A stretch of DNA of 64,000 nt from Bacillus sp. CGMCC 1.16541. GTDB lineage: Bacteria; Bacillota; Bacilli; Bacillales; Bacillaceae_H. The stretch covers positions 62,001 through 126,000 of the forward strand of contig NZ_QFRU01000001.1 of NCBI RefSeq assembly GCF_003184905.1, read 5' to 3'. Below the pieces are notes generated by a model that worked only from the letters and a program-made list of their open reading frames with translations, made no database searches and was not told the DNA's origin. Positions 9,236 to 18,157 of the stretch are shown piece after piece. The translations under genes and the position numbers were made by a program. Numbering within the stretch: position 1 is the first letter of the stretch; every line of letters starts with the position of its first letter.

Positions 9236-9980
9236 TAATCGCAGACGCTTTGTCCGACGATAAGAAAACAATTGTGCTCGCAACTTCTTCTACTGTCGCA
9301 AATCGTTGAATGAGTGACGTTGGTTCGTTTACTTTAAAATAGTCGCTTGTAAACGTATCAAGGTCTTTTCCTTCTGCTTCTGCAGCACCCTTCATGTAGT
9401 TTTCTACACCTTCTGTCCACGTTGGGCCTGGTAAAACAGAATTAACCGTTACCTTTGTTCCTTTTGTTAATTCGGCTAATCCACGTGATAAACTAATGAG
9501 TGCTGTCTTTGTTACTGAATATGGAATCATTTGCGGAAGTGGTTTCACACCCGCTTCACTCGCTAAATTCAGTAACCGCCCACTATTACGTGCAATCATT
9601 TTTGGTAAGAAGTGGCGAGATAAACGCACAGCCGTCATGACGTTTACTTGGAAATACTCCATCCATTCATCGTCAGTTACCTCTTCAAATGCTTTCACTT
9701 CAAAGAATGCTAAATTGTTAATGAGCACATCGAGCTCACCAATCGCATCTACTTTCTCCACAAATGCACGACTTTCATCTGCATTTGCTAAATTAGCCAC
9801 GATGCCGTGAACCGTTCCAAAAACTGAAAGTTCGTCTACGACCTTTTCAACACGCTCTTTTGTACGACCATTTACAATGACAATCGCTCCTTCTTGTAAA
9901 AAGGTTTTCGCTACTTCTTTTCCAATCCCGCCTGTTGATCCTGTTACTAAAACTAATTTATTTTGTAAGTTCATTTCCAT
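9189..9980 (-). CDS. Short-chain dehydrogenase/reductase
   Basis: Classical SDR of 263 aa: cofactor motif TGSTGGIG near residue 14, an NNLA motif after strand 4, catalytic Ser in NLASEAG, and the YSVTK Tyr/Lys pair. The SVLPGPTWTEG segment follows. The Arg in VNGRTKERV suggests NADP(H) preference. Substrate cannot be told. AAAGGA precedes the ATG. The gene stands alone between terminators; the upstream region (9981-10109) contains no obvious operator. Confidence 0.88.
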   Translation of the reverse strand: MEMNLQNKLVLVTGSTGGIGKEVAKTFLQEGAIVIVNGRTKERVEKVVDELSVFGTVHGIVANLANADESRAFVEKVDAIGELDVLINNLAFFEVKAFEEVTDDEWMEYFQVNVMTAVRLSRHFLPKMIARNSGRLLNLASEAGVKPLPQMIPYSVTKTALISLSRGLAELTKGTKVTVNSVLPGPTWTEGVENYMKGAAEAEGKDLDTFTSDYFKVNEPTSLIQRFATVEEVASTIVFLSSDKASAINGASQRVEGGIIRSL

Positions 9981-10109
9981 GTTGTTTCATTCCTTTTTAA
10001 ACAAATTATGAACAAAGTATAGCGTACTTTCTTTAGAATAATCGAGTTTTAAGCTTACTATACGAACGACGGAAACCGTTAACCTAAAACCAAGCGGCTA
10101 CCGTTCAAA

Positions 10110-10136
10110 AAAGCAACCAGAAATTCTGATTGCTTT
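10110..10136 (-). terminator. Terminator downstream of the GH32 gene
   Basis: AAGCAA / TTGCTT and CAGA / TCTG arms form a short hairpin; on the minus strand it is followed by six T. It lies just after the stop of the sucrose-6-phosphate hydrolase gene. Confidence 0.75.
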
Positions 10137-10143
10137 CATAAAC

Positions 10144-11622
10144 TTATTCAATTCCACGATTCATCCCGTAGTACTCTAAATCATATGACACAGATCCATG
10201 TGCAAATAACTTAATGGCTGCTTTTGAATCTTTTTGTGGAAACACGCGCGATGTAAAGACAGTGCGCCCTCCATTTACATACACTTCGACAATGCTTTTA
10301 TCTACAAATACACGTACATCGACTGATTCTGTCGATGTCCATGCCTCTGAACGAACCGTTCCGTACTCTGTGGCATATTGAATCTTCATTCCTTCACGGT
10401 CAAGACGAACTTCTTGTTTTAACGTATCAAACGTTAATGTGACGGATTCTTCTTTGCTTGAAAACAATTCAAGTCCAAACTCATTTGCGTTCACATCTTT
10501 AAATGTTAGATCCAGTTCATACGCATTATTCGTTGCTTCATCAATATACGTCGTTTCACTTTCAAGGTTTCCTCGGAAGTTTGCCGCTGCATCACGAAGC
10601 TTTTTCAGCTCATCCACTGGCTTTTGAATGAGTTCATTTCCTTCTAATGAAAGCTCACGAGGCAACGTTAACGCGTGTGCCCATTGATGCTCGTCTGACG
10701 GATACGTGACATCTGGATTCCCAATCCATGAAAACATTAAACGGCGACCGTGCTCATCTTCAAATGTTTGCGGTGCGTAAAAATCAAATCCTTTATCAAT
10801 TTCACGGTAATACTCCATGTTAAACGTTAACGTATCTAAATCGAATGTGCCTACCGCATAAATGACATTGTAAATGTTATGATAGTTATGCTCTTCTGCT
10901 TGAATGCCTTGAGGTGAGAACACAAACACATCTTTTCCATTTAATTTAAAATAATCAGGACATTCCCACATATAACCGAAGTTTTGTAGTTCAGTTTTCA
11001 CTTCACCTTTAAATGTCCAATTTAACGCATCAGGTGATTCATATACAATTAATGTTCCTGTTTCGTTTTCACGCTGTGCACCAAGTAACATATAGTACGT
11101 ATCATTTTCTTTCCATACTTTCGGGTCGCGAACGTGACCTGTATACCCTTCTGGAACACCCCGAACAGCTGGATTTCCTTCATACTTCTCGACAATGCCA
11201 CTTTTATCTAAAAATGCCACACATTGATTCGCTGTACGTGAACCATCTTCATACTTTACATTTCCTGTATAAAATAATAGAGCTTGATCTTCTTTTGCAA
11301 TTGCGCCTCCGGAATACGCTCCATGTGACTCATATTCTTCAGTCGGTGTGATCGCAACCGGTAGTCGCTCCCAATTCACTAAATCCTTCGATTTCACATG
11401 AGCCCAATGCTTCATTCCATGAATCGGACCATACGGATACCATTGATAAAACACATGGTATTCCCCATTAAAATGAACGAGTCCATTCGGGTCATTCATT
11501 AAACCGTATTGTGGATAAATGTGATAAGTCGGCTGCCAATCATCTTTTTTGGCGATTTCTTTTAATTTCTCTAATTCGCCTGACTTCGCTTCTAAAATCG
11601 TTCGATATTTTGATTCAGACAT
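10144..11622 (-). CDS. sacA: Sucrose-6-phosphate hydrolase (GH32)
   Basis: GH32 beta-fructosidase of 492 aa. The five-bladed propeller carries the nucleophile Asp in LMNDPNG (about Asp44), the transition-state stabiliser in HVRDP (about Asp166) and the acid/base Glu in WECPD (about Glu220). A C-terminal beta-sandwich ends with SVDVRVFVDKSIVEVYVNGG, typical of the family. No signal peptide is present, so it is cytoplasmic and probably cleaves sucrose-6-phosphate. The start is set at MSESKY because GGAGGG lies nine bases upstream. No sucrose PTS, fructokinase or SacR-type regulator is adjacent. Confidence 0.9.
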   Translation of the reverse strand: MSESKYRTILEAKSGELEKLKEIAKKDDWQPTYHIYPQYGLMNDPNGLVHFNGEYHVFYQWYPYGPIHGMKHWAHVKSKDLVNWERLPVAITPTEEYESHGAYSGGAIAKEDQALLFYTGNVKYEDGSRTANQCVAFLDKSGIVEKYEGNPAVRGVPEGYTGHVRDPKVWKENDTYYMLLGAQRENETGTLIVYESPDALNWTFKGEVKTELQNFGYMWECPDYFKLNGKDVFVFSPQGIQAEEHNYHNIYNVIYAVGTFDLDTLTFNMEYYREIDKGFDFYAPQTFEDEHGRRLMFSWIGNPDVTYPSDEHQWAHALTLPRELSLEGNELIQKPVDELKKLRDAAANFRGNLESETTYIDEATNNAYELDLTFKDVNANEFGLELFSSKEESVTLTFDTLKQEVRLDREGMKIQYATEYGTVRSEAWTSTESVDVRVFVDKSIVEVYVNGGRTVFTSRVFPQKDSKAAIKLFAHGSVSYDLEYYGMNRGIE

Positions 11623-11794
11623 AATATGTATCCCTCCAACATGTTTCCAACAAAAAAAGGGAACCATTAACCCTTTACGATTAATCTTTCCCCTTTATCT
11701 ATCATATAAAACTTTCGTACAAATTGCCATGAACATGGATAACAAATTTCTTTTATCACAAAATAATACAATCATCGCATTTTAGGAGAATCAC

Positions 11795-12253
11795 ATGAAA
11801 CAACTTATTTTATGGTCACTCCTTCTCATTCCGTGGCTTTTCGTTCTTCCGTTAAACATACACAGAGTGAAGCGTTTCGTTCCTGTCGGTTTGTTTTCAA
11901 CGGTACTTATTACAATTGTATATCAACTCGGTGAAAAGTACGAATGGTGGGTACTCAAAGAAAATGTATTCTTTTTAACGAACATGACGCCTTCTACATA
12001 TGGACTATTTATCGTTATGACCATTCTTGTTTTTTATTTTACGTACTCAAGCTTTTGGCTTTATGTAGTCGCTAATCTCATTCTTGATTTTTTACAAGTT
12101 GTAGTGCTCGGCAAATTTTTAGCATCGGTTAACTTATATGCTCTAAAATCTATGCCAGCATATGGCGTATTTTGCATCGCTATGTCAATCGCTCTCATTA
12201 ATTACGCATTTCAAAAGTGGCTTGACCCTGCATTTGATCATACCCGATCCTAA
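11795..12253 (+). CDS. Four-helix membrane protein, unknown function
   Basis: Protein of 152 aa with about four predicted membrane helices (residues 4-22, 28-46, 65-90, 118-138), short loops and an acidic/basic tail ending FDHTRS. AGGAGA lies six bases before the ATG. It is a single gene, divergent from sacA (172 bp apart), ended by a strong hairpin terminator. I do not recognise the family; no catalytic motif is visible. Confidence 0.75.
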   Translation: MKQLILWSLLLIPWLFVLPLNIHRVKRFVPVGLFSTVLITIVYQLGEKYEWWVLKENVFFLTNMTPSTYGLFIVMTILVFYFTYSSFWLYVVANLILDFLQVVVLGKFLASVNLYALKSMPAYGVFCIAMSIALINYAFQKWLDPAFDHTRS

Positions 12254-12261
12254 TTTTTAAC

Positions 12262-12288
12262 AAGTGCCTTCATTCGGCACTTTTTTCT
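12262..12288 (+). terminator. Terminator of the four-helix membrane protein gene
   Basis: AAGTGCC / GGCACTT stem with a 7-nt loop followed by TTTTTTC. The 260 bp from here to the YtxH start contain no gene that I can support. Confidence 0.88.
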
Positions 12289-12550
12289 TTTTGTGCTGAA
12301 AACCCGTAAAGTCGTCGAAACTCTGTTTTCTTTCGCATAACATTTACACTTCTTTTTCTACATGTTTCGTACACTTCTGCTCTTTTCCAACAAAAATAGA
12401 TACAAAAACCTCTCTCTAACGTCAAAAGAAGACGAAAAATATTCAGAATATTCAATTACAAAAAGAAGGTTTTTCAATGATGAAGTCGAATATTACTTCT
12501 TAAGAAAGTATCACCTATTTCTTTACATATTTAAAAGGGAGGAATCAATC

Positions 12551-13033
12551 ATGTCAGAACAAAATCAATCAATGAAAAAAGAAGAAAACAAAGAGGTTGT
12601 AAGTGGAAAAAGTTTATTAGTTGGAACACTTGTAGGGAGTGTCCTTGGTGCTACAACAGCTTTACTTGTTGCTCCAAAATCAGGAAAAGAACTTCGTGCT
12701 GATATTCAAAAGCAATCAAGTCAAGCGATTGAGAAAACAAGTCAAGTGAAAGAAACAGTTGTCGAGAAAAGCCAAGAGCTTGCTTCAACGGCAAAGCAGC
12801 GAACAGCTCGTATCCAAGAATACGTATCCGTTCAATCGAACCAAGTAATAGATAAAGTAAAAGGCCTTCGCAAACCAACACTAGAAGAAGCAGAAGCACA
12901 GCTTGACGACCAAGAAGTACAAGAAACAGAAGAAGTGGTAGAAGAAGCACAACAGGATGAGTCACTGCTAGAAAGTGCAGCTTCGCTTGAAGAAGAACCA
13001 CTGGTAGAAGAAGAGAAAAAAGAAGAAAACTAA
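12551..13033 (+). CDS. YtxH-like general stress protein
   Basis: Protein of 160 aa with the YtxH (gas-vesicle-like) pattern: a polar lead, a membrane-anchoring helix GKSLLVGTLVGSVLGATTA (about residues 18-36), then LLVAPKSGKELR. A helical Lys/Gln/Glu coiled-coil region and a strongly acidic Glu-rich tail (residues 115-160) follow. Start chosen at MSEQNQ because AAAGGGAGG lies eight bases upstream; a longer in-frame reading from 12362 lacks this support. YtxH proteins are commonly SigB/SigH stress genes, but I see no clear SigB promoter here. Confidence 0.85.
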   Translation: MSEQNQSMKKEENKEVVSGKSLLVGTLVGSVLGATTALLVAPKSGKELRADIQKQSSQAIEKTSQVKETVVEKSQELASTAKQRTARIQEYVSVQSNQVIDKVKGLRKPTLEEAEAQLDDQEVQETEEVVEEAQQDESLLESAASLEEEPLVEEEKKEEN

Positions 13034-13040
13034 AAAAGCA

Positions 13041-13259
13041 AGAAGCTGGGACATAAGTGTTTCAGTTGATAAGATACCCGAATTATTTCAAGCTATACAC
13101 TCTTGATAGTTCGGGTATTTTTGTTGATTAAAAAACAAGTTTAAAAGAATAGTGGAATGAAGCGTAGGACACTCGACTCCTGCGGGAAATAGAGGAAAGC
13201 GAATGGCTGGAGCGTAATGGAACGAACTTGTTGTTATAACCTAACGATTATAGAAACGT
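13041..13259 (+). repeat. Dispersed Bacillaceae repeat, copy A (internal deletion)
   Basis: Begins AGAAGCTGGGACATAAGTG, then a hairpin (ACCCGAA... TTCGGGT followed by ATTTTT) that can terminate ytxH, then the shared segment ACAAGTTTAAAAGAATAGTGG, GGACACTCGACTCCTGCGGG and TGGAACGAACTTGTTG. Compared with copy B (22645-22964), about 49 bp of the GC-rich core are missing; the junction falls in GGAAAG, which flanks the missing piece in copy B as a direct repeat. The right terminus is absent, cut by the LysR gene end. Confidence 0.85.
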
Positions 13260-14141
13260 CTACGATTGTTTTACCGTCGCTTGCTCAATCACAAAATCAC
13301 GAAATTGTTTCACAACAGGAGGCATATAACGGTTTTCTGTCCACGTCATCCCGATCACACGACTAAAATGTTCTCCCCTCACTTTCAACTTACACACTTG
13401 TTCATGGATGCGATCTTGATCAGGAATAATAGCAACACCAAGCCCTGCAGATACTAAGCCAACAACTGTCCCTACCTCTTGCGCTTCAAACAGCACATTT
13501 GGTGTAAAGCCTGCTTGCTCACAAAGTGCTCGGGTAATGCCATTTAAGCCGAGTCCTTGTTGAAAACCAATGAAGGGCTCGGTTGTAATATCGTGCAAAT
13601 CAATGATTTTTTCGGTTGCTAAGTGATGATGAGGCGGAACAATCACACATAGTTCTTCTCGTTTTAGCGGTGTAAACATGAAGGACTTATCCTCTGGCGG
13701 AGACGCGATACATAAGTCAATCTCCCCCAATTGTAACTGCTCCCATAAAACACTGGCTGCGTTCTGCACGAGCTGAAACTGCACATTGGGATGCTGCTGT
13801 CGATAAGCCCCCACTAAATCAGGAATAAGCTTTACTCCAAACGTATGTAAAAAAGCCAGTGAAATCGTCCCTTCTTCCGAGCTTGTTACTTGTTTTAACT
13901 CCTGTTTTCCCTCTTCAATCAGTTGAAGTGCCCTGTCTACCTTTTGTAAAAACAAAGCACCGTATTGATTTAACTTTAATGACCGACCTTGCCGATCAAA
14001 CAATGGCACTCCTAACTCTTTTTCGAGGCGTGCGAGTGATCGACTTAATGTTGGTTGTGAAATGTAAAGAGCTTCTGCTGCACGTGTCATATGTTGAATG
14101 CGTGCAATCGTCTGAAAATAGTGCAGTTGCTGCCATTCCAT
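13260..14141 (-). CDS. LysR family transcriptional regulator
   Basis: Regulator of 293 aa: an N-terminal winged HTH (LHYFQTIARIQHMTRAAEAL, ISQPTLSRSLARLEKELGVP) and a periplasmic-binding-like effector domain. Start at MEWQQLHYF with GGGGG seven bases upstream; the longer reading to 14159 adds six residues without support. It is divergent from the MFS exporter at 14262, the classical LysR arrangement, like yybE-yybF of Bacillus subtilis. It probably controls that transporter through the roughly 120-bp AT-rich gap, where I could not single out one T-N11-A box. Confidence 0.9.
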   Translation of the reverse strand: MEWQQLHYFQTIARIQHMTRAAEALYISQPTLSRSLARLEKELGVPLFDRQGRSLKLNQYGALFLQKVDRALQLIEEGKQELKQVTSSEEGTISLAFLHTFGVKLIPDLVGAYRQQHPNVQFQLVQNAASVLWEQLQLGEIDLCIASPPEDKSFMFTPLKREELCVIVPPHHHLATEKIIDLHDITTEPFIGFQQGLGLNGITRALCEQAGFTPNVLFEAQEVGTVVGLVSAGLGVAIIPDQDRIHEQVCKLKVRGEHFSRVIGMTWTENRYMPPVVKQFRDFVIEQATVKQS

Positions 14142-14261
14142 TCTTATTCCCCCATTCATTACCTATATGCATGAATTTTATGATTATTATGAATTGGATG
14201 TCATCAATTATTCACTATACACTAAATGGTAAATCATTGTAAACGAAAGAAGGTTCGTTCT

Positions 14262-15452
14262 TTGCATACTCAATCGTTCAAAAAAGCAGCGTTTGCTCTG
14301 TTTATAGGTAGTTTTGTCAGTTTTATGATTCTATACATTCCACAAACCCTTATTCCTGTCTTTTCCTCAGCATTTGAGATTAATCCAGGGACAGCAAGTT
14401 TGTCTTTATCACTCACTTCCGCTACATTGGCAATTAGCTTACTTTTTGCCCCTCTTGTTGCAACTAAACTAGGTAAAAAACGACTCATGATTGCTTCATT
14501 AATGACGTCATCATTGCTTTGTATTCTTTCATCTTTGAGTCCAAATTTTATCTTCTTCCTTATCACAAGAACGCTACTAGGAATCTCACTCGCTGGATTT
14601 CCGAGTATCGCAATGACTTACATTAGTGAAGAATTTCCTACGAAACAAGTTGGCACAGCAATGGGACTCTATGTAAGTGGTACAACCGTTGGAGGGCTAA
14701 CAGGTCGTGTACTTACTGGTGTATTAACAGATATCGTCTCTTGGCATGTTACAACCTTCATTATTGGCCTGCTTAGTATTTTTCTTAGCATGTTGTTTTG
14801 GCGTTACTTACCGAAAGAAACAACTAACTCGACTAAAACGTACTCATTGCCATCTTTTTTTAATACCTTATTTACTCCTTTCAAACGAAAAGAGCTACGC
14901 GCATTGTATGTTTTATCGTTTCTATTAATGGGAAGTTTCGTGACCACCTATAACTATATTGGCTATCTTTTAGGAGCATCTCCTTATTTTCTTAGTCAAA
15001 CCGCCCTTGGATTTTTATTTCTTATTTATTTTGTGGGCACATTTAGTTCAACATATGCTGGAACGATTGCTAATTCAATCGGCCCACGCAAAGTTCTATT
15101 AATTTGTATGTTACTAATGATAGGAGGACTTTTCTTAACGACCAGCTCCTCTCTCATTCTCATCATCATCGCACTCGGAACTTTAACGTTCGGTTTCTTC
15201 GGAAGCCATTCGATTGCGAGCCGGTTAGTTGGTGATTATGCTATAAGTGAGAAAGCTCAAGCCTCTTCTCTCTACCTCTTATTCTATTATCTTGGTGCAA
15301 GTATCATTGGAACGAGTGGAGGATTTGTTTTAACTCACCATGGATGGATGAGTCTTGTTTTTACTCTCTCGATTTTTATTGCCATTGCATTTAGTGCGAT
15401 CTTCCTTTTTACAAAAGAAGTATCACTTGTGCCTCATAAAAACCAAGCATAA
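14262..15452 (+). CDS. MFS exporter divergent from LysR regulator
   Basis: Major facilitator of 396 aa with twelve predicted membrane helices. The loop 2-3 motif is LGKKRLM, and the helix 5 region GLYVSGTTVGGLTGRVLTGV is typical of the drug/sugar exporter branch (YybF/YnfM-like). I assign a TTG start at 14262 because GAAAGAAGG lies eight bases upstream; the in-frame ATG at 14226 would add 12 basic residues and has no ribosome binding site. Substrate unknown. A strong terminator lies 120 bp after the stop. Confidence 0.85.
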   Translation: MHTQSFKKAAFALFIGSFVSFMILYIPQTLIPVFSSAFEINPGTASLSLSLTSATLAISLLFAPLVATKLGKKRLMIASLMTSSLLCILSSLSPNFIFFLITRTLLGISLAGFPSIAMTYISEEFPTKQVGTAMGLYVSGTTVGGLTGRVLTGVLTDIVSWHVTTFIIGLLSIFLSMLFWRYLPKETTNSTKTYSLPSFFNTLFTPFKRKELRALYVLSFLLMGSFVTTYNYIGYLLGASPYFLSQTALGFLFLIYFVGTFSSTYAGTIANSIGPRKVLLICMLLMIGGLFLTTSSSLILIIIALGTLTFGFFGSHSIASRLVGDYAISEKAQASSLYLLFYYLGASIIGTSGGFVLTHHGWMSLVFTLSIFIAIAFSAIFLFTKEVSLVPHKNQA

Positions 15453-15569
15453 TCACAATCTGAAATGTCCGTCAACAAAGTTAAATAGAAAAGTTAAATA
15501 GAATGGGTGCATAATTTCTTGCCCCTTTATCTATTGATAGTATTAAAGTTCTGAAGCAAGTGCTGATTC
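15453..15569. other. Gene-free stretch after MFS gene
   Basis: The 343-bp gap 15453-15795 holds no gene that I can support. It starts with a direct repeat of AAAGTTAAATAGAA (around 15478-15503), then the terminator at 15570-15620, then an AT-rich leader to the ArsB-family gene with a small GTTGTC / GACAAC hairpin near 15632-15652. Confidence 0.5.
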
Positions 15570-15620
15570 AAGCTGAGACAAACAGGAGTGCTCTTTCCCT
15601 TGTTTGTCTCAGCTTTTTTA
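15570..15620 (+). terminator. Strong terminator after MFS exporter
   Basis: Perfect 15-bp stem (AAGCTGAGACAAACA paired with TGTTTGTCTCAGCTT), 16-nt loop, followed by TTTTT. Confidence 0.92.
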
Positions 15621-15795
15621 TGTCTATCATAAGCTGTTGTCCATAGATGACAACACTACTAGAGAGACAAACATACATATTAGCAAAATTAAGGCTATCA
15701 TCTAGTTACAAATTAGCATGGATGAATATAAATATAAGTAATCGGACATGTAGTGATACTTGACTAAATGACCGAAAAAAAAAAGGAGTGTTAGA

Positions 15796-17151
15796 ATGGG
15801 TTTTGAGATGAGCATCACGTTTCTTATATTCTTTCTCACCATGATTGCTATCTTTTGGCGACCCGGAGGGCTGAATGAAGCTTGGCCTGCATCCATTGGA
15901 GCAGCTGTTATTCTTCTATTAGGGATTGTATCGTTAGAAGATGTGTTAGATATAGTAAACAAAGTAAGCGGTGCATCCATTACAATTATGGCGACCATTG
16001 TCATGGCAGTTATATTAGAAAGCTTCGGATTCTTTCATTGGGCAGCTGCTCGCCTTACTCGTTTATCAAAAGGATCAGGCTATCGACTATATTGGTACGT
16101 TCAATTGCTTTGTTTCTTAATGACCTTACTATTTAACAACGATGGGAGTATTTTAATTACAACTCCAATCTTAATTTTACTTCTACGCAATCTTCGCTTA
16201 AAGCCGCACCAACAAATCGCGTACTTATTGAGTGGCGCACTCATCGCTACAGCCTCAAGTGCTCCAATCGGTGTTAGTAATGTTGTAAATTTAATTGCTT
16301 TAAACATTGTTGATATGTCTCTTTATATGCATACAGCCATGATGTTTGTACCATCTACGTTAGGATTGCTCTTTATGTCTTGGCTCATGTTTCAAGTGTT
16401 AAAAAAGAAACTACCGAAAAAACTACCTACTTCTTATCGTGATATTGAAGAACATTTTTTCACCAAACACTTCCACCCTCTAAAAGGATCTCAATCGACC
16501 GAAACAAAAAAGAAGCGTACTAAGTTTATGATGAAAATCTTGTTATTTGTCTTCATTATGCGGTGCTTACTATTCGTTGCTTCTTACTTCGCATTTCCGA
16601 TTGAAATTGTAGCCGTCGTGGGTTCTTTATCGCTACTTATATGGAGATGGTATCATTTACGTACAAACCCGATTGATATTTTAAAGAAAACACCATGGCA
16701 TATTCTTGTTTTCGCTTTCTCTATGTACGTAATTATTTATGGGCTTCACAATGCTGGTTTAACGAATATACTTGTACAAGTTGCTCAACCGATTGTCGAT
16801 CAAGGATTACTTTATGCAACCTTTATGATGGGCGGATTAGTATCTGTTCTATCAAATCTCTTTAATAATCATCCTGCACTGATGGTTGGAACCATCACAT
16901 TAACCGAGATGAACTTAGACCCGATTACGTTAAAAACGATTTACTTAGCTAACATTATTGGAAGTGATATGGGGTCACTGTTATTACCGATTGGAACACT
17001 TGCTTCTCTTATTTGGATGCATATCTTACGAAAAAATGGGATCAAAGTAAAATGGAAAGATTATTTAAAAGTGTCCTTCCTCGTCATTCCACTAACAACG
17101 ATTGTAACCTTATTCTTACTTTACTACTGGGTTCAGCTTATTTTTGGATAA
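15796..17151 (+). CDS. ArsB/NhaD-family (ion transporter superfamily) permease
   Basis: Permease of 451 aa with about ten to twelve membrane helices in two halves. Family features include NKVSGASITIMATIVMAVIL, FNNDGSILITTPI in the first half and SNLFNNHPALMVGTITL plus NIIGSDMGSLLLPIGTLASL in the second, as in ArsB and the YdfA group. A cytoplasmic basic linker (residues 195-240) divides the halves. AAGGAG lies seven bases before the ATG. There is no arsR, arsC or arsD nearby, so arsenite export is only a possibility; organic-acid or Na+/H+ exchange by the same superfamily is equally open. Confidence 0.8.
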   Translation: MGFEMSITFLIFFLTMIAIFWRPGGLNEAWPASIGAAVILLLGIVSLEDVLDIVNKVSGASITIMATIVMAVILESFGFFHWAAARLTRLSKGSGYRLYWYVQLLCFLMTLLFNNDGSILITTPILILLLRNLRLKPHQQIAYLLSGALIATASSAPIGVSNVVNLIALNIVDMSLYMHTAMMFVPSTLGLLFMSWLMFQVLKKKLPKKLPTSYRDIEEHFFTKHFHPLKGSQSTETKKKRTKFMMKILLFVFIMRCLLFVASYFAFPIEIVAVVGSLSLLIWRWYHLRTNPIDILKKTPWHILVFAFSMYVIIYGLHNAGLTNILVQVAQPIVDQGLLYATFMMGGLVSVLSNLFNNHPALMVGTITLTEMNLDPITLKTIYLANIIGSDMGSLLLPIGTLASLIWMHILRKNGIKVKWKDYLKVSFLVIPLTTIVTLFLLYYWVQLIFG

Positions 17152-17345
17152 GACGTAAAAAAGAACTGCGCAATAAAATAAGGCTGTTCCAAAAAGGCCA
17201 TAGAACGCGCCTATTAGAATCAACCCTCAACATCCCTTGCCTGTCTATCCATTTGTTTCTGGATTTTTAGGATAGGGGATGTGTTGCATGTTCATCTTCT
17301 TTTTTTGTCCTACTAACGTATATGAAAGCTCGATTATGAGTTGAG

Positions 17346-17945
17346 TTAAACGGATGTCTTTTTTCTCGTTAATTTGAACGCTACAAACAAAATGATACAA
17401 ACGATCAGAACAAGGCCAACAGGTCTCATATATTGAGAAACAATCGGTCCTACTTGTTCCCATTGTGGCCCTAGCTTGTACCCTAAATATACATAAATCG
17501 CCGTAACCGGTAGCATCGCAACAAACGTATAAACTGAAAATTGGACAACATTCATTTTCGCCATTCCACACGGAAGTGAGATAGCTGTTCGAACCCCTGG
17601 AATGAATCGCCCTAGAAAGGCAACACTTGGCCCATACTTTTCAAAGAAGCGATCAGACGCATCAATTTCTTTTTCACGCACTAAAAAATATTTTCCGTAC
17701 TTCAAGACAAGCGGCCTTCCTCCATAACGTCCGAGTGCGTACAACGTTAAAGGACCACATACGCCCCCAACCGTACCCGCTAAAATGGCTAAATATAAAT
17801 TCATATCTCCTTGATAAACCCAATAGCCAACTAACGGAAGTACAAGCTCTGCTGGCACAAATTCAAACGTTAGGGCTAACACCACACCAAAGTATGACAA
17901 TTGCTTTAACGCTTCAACAAGCGAGAGCACTAATTCTTCAAGCAA
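17346..17945 (-). CDS. DedA family membrane protein
   Basis: DedA/SNARE-associated protein of 199 aa. It shows the family core ALTFEFVPAELVLPLVGYWV, the GRYGGRPLVLKYGKYFLV loop and FLGRFIPGVRTAISLPCGMA with the conserved Arg-Phe-x-Pro-G-x-R. Members act in undecaprenyl-phosphate or phospholipid translocation and membrane potential maintenance. The start is TTG with AAGGAGG eight bases upstream. It converges with the ArsB-family gene; the 194 bp between contain only a weak inverted repeat. Confidence 0.9.
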   Translation of the reverse strand: MLEELVLSLVEALKQLSYFGVVLALTFEFVPAELVLPLVGYWVYQGDMNLYLAILAGTVGGVCGPLTLYALGRYGGRPLVLKYGKYFLVREKEIDASDRFFEKYGPSVAFLGRFIPGVRTAISLPCGMAKMNVVQFSVYTFVAMLPVTAIYVYLGYKLGPQWEQVGPIVSQYMRPVGLVLIVCIILFVAFKLTRKKTSV

Positions 17946-18084
17946 TTCTATTTCCTCCTTATCCGTTCTCGTCTAAAAAAGCGACAATACTAGTATTTTA
18001 GCTTTTTTCCTATCACAATTCTAGCTAATTCTTTTTCTTAATAACAAAAGCAAAGTCAAAGCTATGGAGATTGACAAAAAAGCA

Positions 18085-18117
18085 AAAAGAAAACCCACTG
18101 TCTACTTGACAGGGGGC
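18085..18117 (-). terminator. Terminator after NlpC/P60 hydrolase gene
   Basis: CCC-A-CTGTC / GACAG-GGGG hairpin with a 5-nt loop; on the minus strand it runs into TTTTCTTTTTG. Confidence 0.75.
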
Positions 18118-18157
18118 AGTTCAGTGTAAACCAATGAGTTTTTGTCATACTTTATCA

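Noticed and set aside
15796-17151. Arsenic resistance operon
   Set aside because: Only a superfamily-level permease is present; arsR, arsC, arsA and arsD are absent nearby.
17225-17275. Terminator between the ArsB-family and DedA genes
   Set aside because: CATCCC/GGGATG and CTATCC/GGATAG arms exist but with a large one-sided bulge and no T run.
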